Shown here one piece after another: positions 51,594 to 60,441 of a stretch of 64,000 nucleotides of DNA. This DNA is from Bacteroidales bacterium (GTDB lineage Bacteria; Bacteroidota; Bacteroidia; Bacteroidales; WCHB1-69). Both the position numbers and the translations under genes were made by a program. The notes below the pieces were generated by a model. It was given only the letters and a program-made list of their open reading frames with translations, was not told the DNA's origin and ran no database searches. The stretch is taken from NCBI GenBank assembly GCA_024685175.1, contig JAIKWD010000012.1, forward strand, positions 124,001 to 188,000, written 5' to 3'. Position 1 is the stretch's first letter; each line of letters starts with the position of its first letter.

Positions 51594-53897
51594 TTACAAT
51601 TCCCTTATGGACACGGCCATTCCGCCGCCACGAGCCATGTGCAGTTTCAGCACGCTCTTGGAAGTCACCTTTTTCTTGGTGATGGTATAGGCCTGCGGGT
51701 TGGTCTCGTAGTCGGCGTCGGGGGCGTCGGCATAGATGACGGCCTCGTAGTTGGTCTTGGGCCTCAAGAAATCGAGTTTGACGGCCACATCGCGAGCGGT
51801 CTCGTCGGTAATGCCACCGATGTACCACACGTCGCGCGCCTTGGCACCGGCAAGATCTTTGGCCGTGGCGTTGTCAGGCAGGGCATACACGAATTTCGTC
51901 ACACTGTTCACGACGTTCTTTTTGCCGTCGGCTAATGTACCCACCCCTTCGGCGGCCTTGTTCAGCGTCGAGAGCTTGGGATGCCGCGCCGTGATGATGT
52001 AGTCGCCGGGCTCGGCGGCGATGTAGACGCTCGTGTCCCAATCCACCGCCACATCCTTAATAAACTGGAAGGCGTCCATAAAGCGGGCGTAGTTCTGCGG
52101 CAGGTCGGCAGCCATCTGCAACGGCGAGTAGAAGGTGACGTAGAGTCCGAGTTGGTTGCAGAGGGTGTGGTTCATCTTGTCTTTCCAACCGCCGCTCTTG
52201 TCAAGATACATCTCGAAAATGCCGGGTGTGAAGTCCATCGGACCGCCCTGCAACCGCGTGAACGGGAAGATGGCGGTGTGGCCGGGCTTGATGGTGCCTC
52301 GGAACTCGTTGCCCATCGCACTCTCGTTGCCGATCATATTGGGCCACGTGCGACAGAGTCCCGTGGGACGCACCGCCTCGTGCGCATTCACCATAATGTG
52401 ATGCTTGGCGGCCTCGACTATGGCGTAATGATAGTGGTTGATGATGGGCTGGCTGTAGTGGTATTCGCCGTATGGGATGATACTGCCAACATAACCACTC
52501 TTCACGGCATCGTAACCATATTGGTTCATCAAATCGTAGGCCTTCTCCATCCAATGCTCGTAGTTGATGGTGGACGAAGAGGTCTCGTGGTGCATAATCA
52601 ACCGGATGCCCTTCTCGTGGGCGTATTGGTTGAGTGCGGGCAAGTCGAAGTCTGGATACGGGGTGATGAAATCGAAGACAAAGTCCTTCTGTTTGCCGTA
52701 CCAGTCTTCCCAACCCTCATTCCATCCTTCGATGAGGAGGGCGTCGAAGCCGTTCTCGGAGGCAAAGTCGATGTAACGGCGCACGTTCTCGTTGTTGGCG
52801 GCGTGCTTGCCGTGGGGTTTGGAGCGTGCGTAGTCGGTCACGCCGAGTCGCACGGAGGGATAGTCGAAGGTGTACGACCATTGGCTACGGCCGGCGATCA
52901 TCTCCCACCACACGCCCATATATTTGACGGGATGGATCCACGACACGTCGTCAAGCACGCAGGGGTCGTTGAGGTTGAGGACGAGGCGCGAGCGGAGCAC
53001 CTCGGTAGCCGAAGTGCAGACCATCACCGTGCGCCACGGGGTGTGGCAGGGCGTCTGCAAGCGGCCCTTGTAGCCCTGGGCGTCGGGGGTAAGGTGGGTG
53101 GTCAGCACAAAGTTTTGATCATCCAGATCGAGGTTGGTGGTGGGATAATCCAGCACGGCGGCCTCGTGGATGTTGAGGTACAGACCATCGTCGGTCTTCA
53201 TCTGCAAGGCGGTCTGCACGCCCGTGGGCGAGAATTCCTTGCGCGGCCAGCCGCCGGCCTTGCGAATGTCGGGCGCCAGGGCCCGCACCTCGGAGAGGCG
53301 CGACTGCGTAGGGTTGTATTCCTGGGTCGAGTAGTCGCCGGGAATCCACCACGCCGTATGGTCGCCTGTGAGCGCGAACTCCGTTAACTCCTCCTTGATC
53401 CAGAAATAGACCAAGGCGTTCTCCATTGGGAACTCGTAGCGGAAGCCCAGCCCGTCGTCATAGAGGCGGAAGCGGATTTGCATCACCGTGGCACGCTTTT
53501 CCGTGGAGTGGTCCATACTCTCGACGGAGCCGACGGGTTGTTCGAGGGTGACGAGCAGTTCGTTATAGTGGTTGCGGATGTTGGCCTCCTCGCCCCACAC
53601 GGGCTGCCAGGTCTCGTCGAAGGTGCTGCGGGCAACGTCCTTCAGCACAAAAGCATGGGCCATGTCGTCGCGCCATTCGAGCGTGAAGCCTAGGTGCGAG
53701 GGCAGGATGACAGCCTTGCCGTTCCGGTCTAGCGAATAGACGGGTTTGCCGTCCACCACGGCGAATTTGAGTTCCAACTGGCCGTCGGGACTCTTCATCA
53801 TTGCCGCATTTGCAGGCATTTGTCGGGTTTGCGCAAAACCATTTATGGCGAAGATAGCCATTAAGGTTAAGAAAAAGTATTTAAGATTATTTGTCAT
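51594..53897 (-). CDS. Glycoside hydrolase family 97 (SusB-like alpha-glycosidase)
   Basis: The 767-residue exported enzyme has a signal peptide (MAIFAINGFAQ), an N-terminal beta-super-sandwich (to about residue 280), a (beta/alpha)8 barrel and a C-terminal beta domain. Motifs of the GH97 barrel are EGWNEGWEDWYG, IRLIMHHETSSSTINYEHW (about 435-450), NAHEAVRPTGLCRTWPN (about 500) and GNESAMGNEF (about 520). The Glu-containing HHET and NAHEA motifs are those of the inverting (SusB) branch, suggesting an inverting alpha-glucosidase or alpha-galactosidase. Substrate is not proven by sequence. Confidence 0.92.
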   Translation of the reverse strand: MTNNLKYFFLTLMAIFAINGFAQTRQMPANAAMMKSPDGQLELKFAVVDGKPVYSLDRNGKAVILPSHLGFTLEWRDDMAHAFVLKDVARSTFDETWQPVWGEEANIRNHYNELLVTLEQPVGSVESMDHSTEKRATVMQIRFRLYDDGLGFRYEFPMENALVYFWIKEELTEFALTGDHTAWWIPGDYSTQEYNPTQSRLSEVRALAPDIRKAGGWPRKEFSPTGVQTALQMKTDDGLYLNIHEAAVLDYPTTNLDLDDQNFVLTTHLTPDAQGYKGRLQTPCHTPWRTVMVCTSATEVLRSRLVLNLNDPCVLDDVSWIHPVKYMGVWWEMIAGRSQWSYTFDYPSVRLGVTDYARSKPHGKHAANNENVRRYIDFASENGFDALLIEGWNEGWEDWYGKQKDFVFDFITPYPDFDLPALNQYAHEKGIRLIMHHETSSSTINYEHWMEKAYDLMNQYGYDAVKSGYVGSIIPYGEYHYSQPIINHYHYAIVEAAKHHIMVNAHEAVRPTGLCRTWPNMIGNESAMGNEFRGTIKPGHTAIFPFTRLQGGPMDFTPGIFEMYLDKSGGWKDKMNHTLCNQLGLYVTFYSPLQMAADLPQNYARFMDAFQFIKDVAVDWDTSVYIAAEPGDYIITARHPKLSTLNKAAEGVGTLADGKKNVVNSVTKFVYALPDNATAKDLAGAKARDVWYIGGITDETARDVAVKLDFLRPKTNYEAVIYADAPDADYETNPQAYTITKKKVTSKSVLKLHMARGGGMAVSIREL

Positions 53898-53917
53898 TGA
53901 GAAAGGTTTTTATGGAA

Positions 53918-53925
53918 CAAAAGTA
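53918..53925 (-). promoter_or_regulatory. -7 promoter element of the GH97 gene
   Basis: TACTTTTG on the minus strand, 20 nt before the GH97 start codon. Confidence 0.6.
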
Positions 53926-53930
53926 CGAAA

Positions 53931-53972
53931 AAAAGCAAATAGCAAAGAGCAATTAGCGGATAGCCGATAATT
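53931..53972. repeat. Word-like AGCAAATAGC/AATTAGCGGATAGC spacer
   Basis: AGCAAATAGC, AAAGAGC, AATTAGCGGATAGC and CGATAATT words fill the space between the divergent GH97 and TIGR04076 promoters. They closely resemble the words in the 1687-1785 spacer. Confidence 0.5.
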
Positions 53973-53983
53973 AAACATTTTAG

Positions 53984-53991
53984 TATTTTTG
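53984..53991 (+). promoter_or_regulatory. -7 promoter element of the TIGR04076 gene
   Basis: TATTTTTG, 13 nt before the ATG at 54005. It leaves a very short leader. Confidence 0.55.
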
Positions 53992-54004
53992 CGGAAAACA
54001 ATCC

Positions 54005-54310
54005 ATGATGAAAAAAGTGAGAATCACGGTCATTCGCAAGGCCTGCTATCCGGATTTGATGGCTCTCTACGAGAACCCCATCGAGCACGCGTGCGATGTG
54101 TGCGAGGGACAGGTCTTTGTCTCCGAGAACGGGCAGCGTCCAGCCAATCTCTGCGAAAGTGCGTGGGGCAGTATGGAGGAGTTTGTTAAGGAGTTGGCCG
54201 CGGGCGGCGGCGACTTTTTCGACGGGTGGATGAAGAATCCTCATTCGGCGATGATCTCCTGCAACGACGGCTTCCGCCCCGTGAGCTTCCTATTGGAGAC
54301 GGAGGAGTAG
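54005..54310 (+). CDS. TIGR04076-type small protein
   Basis: The 101-residue cytoplasmic protein matches the TIGR04076 pattern. It starts KVRITVIRKACYPDL. It has a central CDVCEGQVFVSENGQRPANLCESAW segment with two CxxC-like cysteines and a later Cys. It ends GGDFFDGWMKNPHSAMISCNDGFRPVSFLLE. The spaced cysteines suggest metal binding or redox use, but the family has no assigned role. Start is the first ATG of an ATGATG pair. It is convergent with the GH106 gene, 8 nt apart. Confidence 0.8.
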   Translation: MMKKVRITVIRKACYPDLMALYENPIEHACDVCEGQVFVSENGQRPANLCESAWGSMEEFVKELAAGGGDFFDGWMKNPHSAMISCNDGFRPVSFLLETEE

Positions 54311-54318
54311 GATTTCAT

Positions 54319-57300
54319 CTAATTCCTAATTATCCTCACCGGCCCCATCAGTCCTGAGGGCAACAACGGTGCGTCCGCATTGTAGAAACGAACGGGTGTG
54401 TAGGTGTATCTTTTCACGCAGTCGGGCTGCTGGTCGCCGATGATGCGGTTCACCCACAAATTGGCCACCCTGATTTCCAAATCGTTGATGCCTTCCTTGG
54501 CAAACTCTGTGATGTCCACGCAGTAGGGCGCGTGCCACAGCGTAGCCACCTCCCTCCCATTGACGAACACCTGCGCCATACACCCCACATTGCCCAAATC
54601 CAGGACGATTTTTTGTTGTGGTAGAGACACAATGCATTGTGTCTCTACACGGTTGTTCACGGATATTTCAAACCGATTTGTATACACCGTCGTGCCGGAA
54701 TAATACCGAATGCCAGGGTCGTCAGATTCGGTGTAGGAGATGAGATGGGGAAAAACCACCGAATCGGGACCGCCCCATTGCGGGTCGAAACGCACCGTCC
54801 ATGGGGTGGTGATGGTCTGAATTTGCGATGATGATGGTAGAGACGCACGGCCGTGCGTCTCTACGGGGGTGTTGCCGAACACCACGAAAAACGCATCCCA
54901 CGGCATCATATCCAAATGAACCACCGTTTCATTTTCCAATATTTCGTAATCTACGGCCGCAACATCGCCCGTTTCTGGATTCCACAAGGTCGGTTTCAGT
55001 CCTCTAACACGGAACATTGCGTCGAAAGTGCGCGCCTCGTTCCGGCAGTTGCTCACCCAATAGATCTCGCAACTGTCCGTGGTGCGATGTACGAAGCGCA
55101 GGTCGGCCATATCGTCAGCGTGAAAGTCGGGCGCGATATTTCGGAGCGCATCGGCGATGCTCTGCTTCGATTCATCAATGATGGGAGCACCTTGTTGTCT
55201 CAGCACTTCCAGTTTCTGTTTCACAGGTTCTGAAAAGTGACGGCACTTATCGCTGATAATCATGATTTTATACCTTGCACCTGACGGGGTGGTGAAATAG
55301 TGTCCGTCGTATGTGATGAGGTCGAACAGGGCATTCTTGTTGAGGTAGTCGAAATTGTAACCGGTGGGTATGGCGGGGTGCTGGTGGGCAAAGAGACTGG
55401 TGATGGCGTCGTCCTCGCCGTAGTAATAGAGAATGTCGGCCACATTGCGGCCCTGCTGGAGCATGTAGCTGCTGCGAGCGAGGTAGTCAGTCCAGCATTT
55501 GGCCATCTCGGCCCAGGTCTCGTGGCGGTTGAACCATTGGCCGTAGCCCATCAATCCCAGTCCGGGACGTTTGTTATCGATGGGTTGGTGTGCACTCTCG
55601 TGGATCACAAAACGGTTCACGCCAGAGGCCATCTCCAAGTCGGCGGTGGGCATGAGGTTGCCAGGATAGTAACTGTATGCACCGCCCGACCAGCCGTTGG
55701 CGGTCATTGACTCGCACGCCACTATGTTCTTACCATAGAGGTGCGCCACTGATGCCGATTCACGGATATCGCTCTGCGCCATCGTAGTTGAGGAGTTATC
55801 ATAGATAGCACCTTCGGGGATGGTCCACATCGCCGCCATCGGAATGTCGGCCTGGCATTTCACAGACATGCCGTCAGCCAAGTAGAGTCGCCCGTTCTCG
55901 TGTGCCTCGAAGTAAGTCTCCATGCCGTGTTTATGGGCGATGCGTGCGGCGTTCTCATACATGTTCTCTTGGATCAGTTCGCCGATGGTGGTGCGCCAAT
56001 CGAAGAGAAACTTCTCACTTTGTTCCGCACCACCCACAATGCACCCTGTCAACACGGGCATCCACGGCAGCAGGCTGTAGCCGCGCCGCCGCTCGAACTC
56101 CTGCGCCATGGTCGGCAACCAAGTCTCCCAACCAGCTTCGTAACTATCGATGAGCAAATAGTGAAGTCCACGAGTGCCCATCAATTCGCCGGCGGCGTCT
56201 TTATAGAGGTTGAGATAATACTCCATAAAGTCAGAGAAGGCCTCCCCGTCAATTTTGGAGACCTCCAATCCTGTGGCTTCCTTGGATGCGGGGTGGTTCT
56301 GCTTGCCCGTTAGCGTATAGCCAAAGCGGTAGATGGTCCAATCGCCCTTGGGTGCTCGCCAAGTCAAGGTGCCGTCGGGAGCCATGTATTCCGTGATGTC
56401 AAGGACATCGGAAAGCGGCACCGCATCGGCATCCGCCGGGGTGGAGTGCTCCATCAGGTCGGAGGGCGTAGCGAAGCCCGCCTTCTCCTCGGCATGGTCG
56501 ATGCGCGAAGCGGTGTAGAGTTTCAACTTGGGCGTGACTTTGGGTGGCTCGTCAAACACAATGCGGAAAAACTTGGCCGTGGTGGTCGGTATGTCGATGG
56601 TTTGCCACTCGATGCTGCCGTGGGGAATGCCGCAGATACGACGGTATGTCTTTCCATCGTCGCTCACTTCCAGCCACTTGGTGACGGGTGCAGGTTGCGC
56701 CGCCCAGATGCTGCGCCGACTGCCATCGTTGATGCTCAATGCCTTGATGGTTTGAGGTTTCTTGAATCGAATTTGGATTGTATCTGTTTGTGCTTGTCTG
56801 GAATCTCTCATGGAAAATCCAGTGCCCATGGTGGATATAGTCTTGTCGGCCGGATTATTGCGGATGGCAATAACGTATGTATCTTTATACCAATTGTTTG
56901 TTGCGGTAGGTTCAGGTAGTGAAATCTGAAAATGCGCGCATTCGTCTCCTCGCTTTTTTTTTCTGTCGGGGATGCGAGTCTCTGTCCATACCAACTTTTT
57001 CATCGCCTGTTCGGGCTTGACCCATGGGCCACCTGTATTGCTCCAGCCCGGACAACTGGCCACAGCCACTTCCATGCCTAGCGAGTCGGCCAGTGCGACG
57101 GCATAGCAGAAATGTTCCTTCCACTCGGGCGACATATAAACCAACCGGTTTTTCACAATGGGTTCAGATCCAACGCCCGCCTCAAAGCAGTGGAATCCTC
57201 CTATGCCCACACGGTGCATCCATTCGAGGTCCTTGCGGATGCCATCTTTGGTGACGTTGCCGTCCATCCAGTGCCACCACACGCAGGGACGGGCTTCTTG

Positions 57301-57390
57301 TGGTGGGACTTGGAAACCTCGCTGCAAGTCCTGCCCCACTATCGATATAACGATAAAGAGGAGTAAGATAGCAAGGTAGAAGCGTTTCAT
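54319..57390 (-). CDS. GH106-like alpha-L-rhamnosidase carrying two in-frame palindromic insertions
   Basis: The 1023-residue exported enzyme has a signal peptide (LLLFIVISIVGQ). The barrel start is typical of GH106 (PCVWWHWMDGNVTKDGIRKDLEWMHRVGIGG). Other conserved blocks are MEVAVASCPGWSNTGGPWV, HYLLIDSYEAGWETW (an acidic pair near residue 415) and KIVLDLGNVGCMAQVFVNG in the C-terminal beta-sandwich. Perfect 28-bp palindromes at 54837-54864 and 54621-54648 are read in frame as VETHGRASLP and VETQCIVSLP. They lie in a linker and a beta turn, and the frame stays open. It follows the C69 peptidase gene after 12 nt. Rhamnose release from complex glycans is inferred from family. Confidence 0.88.
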   Translation of the reverse strand: MKRFYLAILLLFIVISIVGQDLQRGFQVPPQEARPCVWWHWMDGNVTKDGIRKDLEWMHRVGIGGFHCFEAGVGSEPIVKNRLVYMSPEWKEHFCYAVALADSLGMEVAVASCPGWSNTGGPWVKPEQAMKKLVWTETRIPDRKKKRGDECAHFQISLPEPTATNNWYKDTYVIAIRNNPADKTISTMGTGFSMRDSRQAQTDTIQIRFKKPQTIKALSINDGSRRSIWAAQPAPVTKWLEVSDDGKTYRRICGIPHGSIEWQTIDIPTTTAKFFRIVFDEPPKVTPKLKLYTASRIDHAEEKAGFATPSDLMEHSTPADADAVPLSDVLDITEYMAPDGTLTWRAPKGDWTIYRFGYTLTGKQNHPASKEATGLEVSKIDGEAFSDFMEYYLNLYKDAAGELMGTRGLHYLLIDSYEAGWETWLPTMAQEFERRRGYSLLPWMPVLTGCIVGGAEQSEKFLFDWRTTIGELIQENMYENAARIAHKHGMETYFEAHENGRLYLADGMSVKCQADIPMAAMWTIPEGAIYDNSSTTMAQSDIRESASVAHLYGKNIVACESMTANGWSGGAYSYYPGNLMPTADLEMASGVNRFVIHESAHQPIDNKRPGLGLMGYGQWFNRHETWAEMAKCWTDYLARSSYMLQQGRNVADILYYYGEDDAITSLFAHQHPAIPTGYNFDYLNKNALFDLITYDGHYFTTPSGARYKIMIISDKCRHFSEPVKQKLEVLRQQGAPIIDESKQSIADALRNIAPDFHADDMADLRFVHRTTDSCEIYWVSNCRNEARTFDAMFRVRGLKPTLWNPETGDVAAVDYEILENETVVHLDMMPWDAFFVVFGNTPVETHGRASLPSSSQIQTITTPWTVRFDPQWGGPDSVVFPHLISYTESDDPGIRYYSGTTVYTNRFEISVNNRVETQCIVSLPQQKIVLDLGNVGCMAQVFVNGREVATLWHAPYCVDITEFAKEGINDLEIRVANLWVNRIIGDQQPDCVKRYTYTPVRFYNADAPLLPSGLMGPVRIIRN
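54621..54648. repeat. Perfect 28-bp palindrome inside the GH106 gene (distal copy)
   Basis: GTAGAGACACAATG and its exact reverse complement abut. On the coding (minus) strand it reads V-E-T-Q-C-I-V-S-L in frame within a beta turn of the C-terminal sandwich. It shares GTAGAGAC...GTCTCTAC with the copy at 54837. Confidence 0.9.
54837..54864. repeat. Perfect 28-bp palindrome inside the GH106 gene (proximal copy)
   Basis: GTAGAGACGCACGG and its exact reverse complement abut. On the coding strand it is read in the same codon phase as the other copy (V-E-T-H-G-R-A-S-L) in a Ser-rich linker after FVVFGNTP. Confidence 0.9.
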
Positions 57391-57402
57391 GTCAATTGCT
57401 TT

Positions 57403-59007
57403 TTAGAATCCCGTCCAGAACATCTCCCAGAACTTGTGCTCCATCTCTTCCCACGTCTGGCGAGTGGCGCCGGCAAAGTCGCTGGTGTATTGGTTGAGCA
57501 TCTTCTGGGCTTCCTCTTTTTTGTTGTCGTTCAGTAATTTGACGGCCTGTTTCTCCAGGTCGGGCAACTCCTTGAAGGCCTTTTCCTCGTAGCGAGCTAC
57601 GTTGCCCAGCAATAGTTTCTTCGTGGCGCCCCAACGAATCTGGGCCAGTTTGTTGGCCTTGCGATAATGCCACAACACGGCGTTTTCGTTATAGCCGAAG
57701 TGTCCGCAAACATTGAATCCCGCTGGTAAAGATGTCTCGCCGGCATAGATGGGGATGCGCGGACTTTGGCCTGGGTTCTCAAGGGAGAACCAGCACAGGC
57801 CTCCCACCTCATCAGGCAGCCAGCTGCGGCATTGGATGATGGTAGAGTAGGAGCACCACGACATTGCCACTCCTCTATAGAAGGTCACAGCGCCAGGTTT
57901 CAACATATTGTACATCGCCCGCTCGCTGCCGTCCATCCACGGATTGGCATTGGGGCAAACCACGGTGTCCGTAACAATTTGACCATCTTCGGTCTTGCGT
58001 TTTCTGGGATAAAGCAGATTTTGGGTCTGGTCCAGTTCGGGGCAACCTTCGTAATTGGCTCGGAACAGTTCCATCACCTTTTGCGGGGAGACCTTCTCAT
58101 CGGGTTTGATAGAGAAGGGCAGTTCGTCGGCATCCAAGGCAAAATGTTTGGATGGGGCCAACTCGTTGAAAATGTACCACTCGCGCTCCTTGAAGTTCTT
58201 GTTTCCCGAATAGGATGACGGAAACGCCTTCCACCAAACAAAGTCGCCTTGGCCATCCCACAAGCCGTACTTCTTGGCCACCTTCTCGACGTTGTCGGAG
58301 CACATAAAAAAGTCTTTGTTCTTGCGGTCGAGTTTGCCGATGCGGGCCACGTTGCAGCTTACGGCCACTTCATCGTCGGGCACGCGCTGGGCCGCCCAGA
58401 TGCCGCCGATCTTGTCGGGACCCTCGCCGAGGATCTCCATCTGCCACACCTCTTTCTTGTCGGCAATGGTGATGCACTCGCCACCATCGCCGTAGCCATA
58501 TTTCTCCACCAACTCGCCGATGAGGCGGATGGCATCGCGGGCGTTGTCGCAGCGCTGTAAAGCCACGCGTTGCAACTCTTCGATGAGGAACATACCGTTC
58601 TCGTTCATCAGCGTGTCAGGACCAGAAAAGGTGCTCTCGCCCATAGCCAGTTGCTTTTCGTTCATACAGGGATAAGCCGTGTTCATATAGGCATAGGTGT
58701 GCGCCACCTCGGGGATCTCGCCCGCCAACTTCACGTTTTCCATACTGTTGGGCGTGCTGGTGTGCATCGTGCCCTTGTATACTTTGTGCATTTCACCTTT
58801 TTCGTGATCGGCCGCTGGCTCCATCTTCACCCACGTGCGATATTTGGAATCACAAGTGTGCGAGGTGATGACGGACCCGTCCGTGGATGCCTTGCAGCCC
58901 ACCATAATCGAAGTACAGTTGGCTCCCACCAACTCGGTCTCCTGCCCATAGGCAAAACCAATCAAAACACTGAAAAACAAGGTGATAAACAGTCGCATTC
59001 TTTTCAT
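57403..59007 (-). CDS. Exported C69-family dipeptidase
   Basis: The 534-residue protein has a signal peptide (LFITLFFSVLIGFAYGQ). An N-terminal-nucleophile peptidase domain follows. Cys in GANCTSIMVGCKASTDGSVITSHTCD is the likely nucleophile region, followed by GKxxxxDGS-type and HTSTPN segments. It ends with the helix KAFKELPDLEKQAVKLLNDNKKEEAQKMLNQY. C69 enzymes cleave dipeptides at the cell surface or periplasm. ATG 59007 begins the signal peptide and lies 24 nt after a -7 box. A start at 59043 would overlap that box. The GH106 gene follows after 12 nt. Confidence 0.9.
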   Translation of the reverse strand: MKRMRLFITLFFSVLIGFAYGQETELVGANCTSIMVGCKASTDGSVITSHTCDSKYRTWVKMEPAADHEKGEMHKVYKGTMHTSTPNSMENVKLAGEIPEVAHTYAYMNTAYPCMNEKQLAMGESTFSGPDTLMNENGMFLIEELQRVALQRCDNARDAIRLIGELVEKYGYGDGGECITIADKKEVWQMEILGEGPDKIGGIWAAQRVPDDEVAVSCNVARIGKLDRKNKDFFMCSDNVEKVAKKYGLWDGQGDFVWWKAFPSSYSGNKNFKEREWYIFNELAPSKHFALDADELPFSIKPDEKVSPQKVMELFRANYEGCPELDQTQNLLYPRKRKTEDGQIVTDTVVCPNANPWMDGSERAMYNMLKPGAVTFYRGVAMSWCSYSTIIQCRSWLPDEVGGLCWFSLENPGQSPRIPIYAGETSLPAGFNVCGHFGYNENAVLWHYRKANKLAQIRWGATKKLLLGNVARYEEKAFKELPDLEKQAVKLLNDNKKEEAQKMLNQYTSDFAGATRQTWEEMEHKFWEMFWTGF

Positions 59008-59031
59008 AAAAATCTTTTTAAATTGTAACGG

Positions 59032-59039
59032 CAAAAATA
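59032..59039 (-). promoter_or_regulatory. -7 promoter element of the C69-GH106 unit
   Basis: TATTTTTG on the minus strand, 24 nt before the ATG at 59007. Confidence 0.6.
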
Positions 59040-59052
59040 ACAAAAAACATAA

Positions 59053-59098
59053 ATGATTGACCGCCGACTACTGACTACTGACGATTGACTGCTGACCA
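59053..59098. repeat. Word-like GACTACTGAC spacer upstream of rpe
   Basis: GATTGACCGCC, GACTACTGACTACTGAC, GATTGACTGCTGACC words repeat in a 46-nt spacer between the C69 and rpe promoters. A TTG at 59085-59087 could serve as the rpe -33 element, 20 nt before the -7 box. Confidence 0.55.
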
Positions 59099-59107
59099 CT
59101 TTTTTTG

Positions 59108-59115
59108 TATTTTTG
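59108..59115 (+). promoter_or_regulatory. -7 promoter element of rpe
   Basis: TATTTTTG, 28 nt before the ATG at 59144, with TTG at 59085 in the -33 position. Confidence 0.65.
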
Positions 59116-59143
59116 CAGCCTAATAGTAAAAACCATCCTCCCT

Positions 59144-59800
59144 ATGGACGTAAAACCCATCATTGCTCCTTCGCTTTTGTCCGCCGACTTCGGCAATTTG
59201 AAAAAAGACATCCAAATGTTGAACCGTTCCAAGGCCGACTGGATTCATTTGGACATTATGGACGGTGTGTTCGTACCGAATATCTCTTTCGGCATTCCTG
59301 TCGTAAAGGCTGTACGCGCACTGTCAAAAAAGCCGTTGGACACACACTTGATGATTGTGCAGCCCGAACGGTACATCCACGCCTTTAAGGAGGCGGGTGC
59401 AGACATGCTGACCGTGCATTGGGAGGCCTGTACCCACCTGCACCGCACCATTTATCAGATCAAGGAAGAAGGAATGTTGGCGGGTGTGGCCCTCAACCCC
59501 CATACACCAGTGGCCGGGTTGGAGGACGTCATCAACGACCTGGATATGGTCCTCATTATGTCCGTAAACCCTGGCTTTGGCGGGCAGAAGTTCATCCCAC
59601 GCGCCCTTGACAAAATCAAGGCCTTGCGCGAGATGATCGACCGCAACGGTTCCGAAGCGCTCATCGAGGTGGATGGAGGCGTGTGCCGCGACAACATCGC
59701 CGCCATTGTCAACGCAGGTGCAGATGCCTTGGTGGCCGGCAGCGCCGTGTTCAAGGCGGAGAACCCCCAAGAAGAAATATCCATTCTCAAAAATATCTAG
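59144..59800 (+). CDS. rpe: Ribulose-phosphate 3-epimerase
   Basis: This 218-residue TIM-barrel enzyme interconverts ribulose-5-phosphate and xylulose-5-phosphate in the pentose phosphate pathway. It starts MDVKPIIAPSLLSADFGNL. WIHLDIMDGVFVPNISFG holds the metal-binding His and catalytic Asp, and THLMIVQPE the second metal His. VNPGFGGQKFI is the phosphate loop, and EVDGGVCRDNI holds the second catalytic Asp. ATG 59144 lies after the -7 box and gives the family start. A longer frame from 59105 is not used. The SHOCT-like gene follows after 6 nt. Confidence 0.97.
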   Translation: MDVKPIIAPSLLSADFGNLKKDIQMLNRSKADWIHLDIMDGVFVPNISFGIPVVKAVRALSKKPLDTHLMIVQPERYIHAFKEAGADMLTVHWEACTHLHRTIYQIKEEGMLAGVALNPHTPVAGLEDVINDLDMVLIMSVNPGFGGQKFIPRALDKIKALREMIDRNGSEALIEVDGGVCRDNIAAIVNAGADALVAGSAVFKAENPQEEISILKNI

Positions 59801-59806
59801 TAAAAA

Positions 59807-60433
59807 ATGAAAAAAACACTATTTTTTGCCATAGTAATGGCTTTTGTTTTCACTTCAATTGCCCAAACAGTTACGTATGATGATATTTTGGCTCAAAAAT
59901 CAGCACTGGAACTGACGGGTAAGAAGGCCGGGGACAATATCACAAAGTATGTGGCTTCCAACGGCGAGACCTACACCATCGGATCCACGATCACATACGG
60001 CATCCCTACAAATGGAAAATACTATGTGTATTTTATGGATGTGACTGGTAGTTGGTTAAATGTTTTAGGCGAAGAGGAAAACGCTTCCAGTTCAGAGCGA
60101 GCCCAAAACCAGGAACGTGCTGAACGTGTTGCGAACCGGAATGGCGGCGTAGCCACTATCAAGAAGATCCAGTGCCTTCCCATCGATATGGCCAACAAAA
60201 AGACTAGCGGGTGCAAAATATACCTCGTGTTGAACCGCGGTGGCATTGCCTGCACCAATTTCGAGGAAGCTCTGCAGACAGGCGAAGTTAGAACCCCTAT
60301 TTCTGCCGAGACGATGGCCTCCGAAGCCGCCATCCAGGAATTGAAGAAATGGAAGGAAAAACTCGACCTCCAAATCATCACCCAGGAAGAATATGACGCC
60401 AAAAAGGCCGAATTAATGAAATACATCAAATAA
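59807..60433 (+). CDS. Exported protein with C-terminal SHOCT-like helix pair
   Basis: The 208-residue protein has a signal peptide (FFAIVMAFVFTSIAQ). A beta-rich middle follows (TYTIGSTITYGIPTNGKYYVYF, IKKIQCLPIDM) with a Gln/Arg/Glu-rich loop. It ends with LKKWKEKLDLQIITQEEYDAKKAELMKYI, a SHOCT-type short helical hairpin. SHOCT tails mark oligomerisation or membrane-associated regulation, but the role here is unknown. It lies 6 nt after rpe and 8 nt before the sugar transporter gene, so the three are probably one transcript. Confidence 0.72.
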   Translation: MKKTLFFAIVMAFVFTSIAQTVTYDDILAQKSALELTGKKAGDNITKYVASNGETYTIGSTITYGIPTNGKYYVYFMDVTGSWLNVLGEEENASSSERAQNQERAERVANRNGGVATIKKIQCLPIDMANKKTSGCKIYLVLNRGGIACTNFEEALQTGEVRTPISAETMASEAAIQELKKWKEKLDLQIITQEEYDAKKAELMKYIK

Positions 60434-60441
60434 CAATTCCT

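Noticed and set aside
51981-53387. 468-residue antisense open frame over the GH97 gene
   Set aside because: It is a shadow of the GH97 frame and is rich in His, Val and Gly with no domain.
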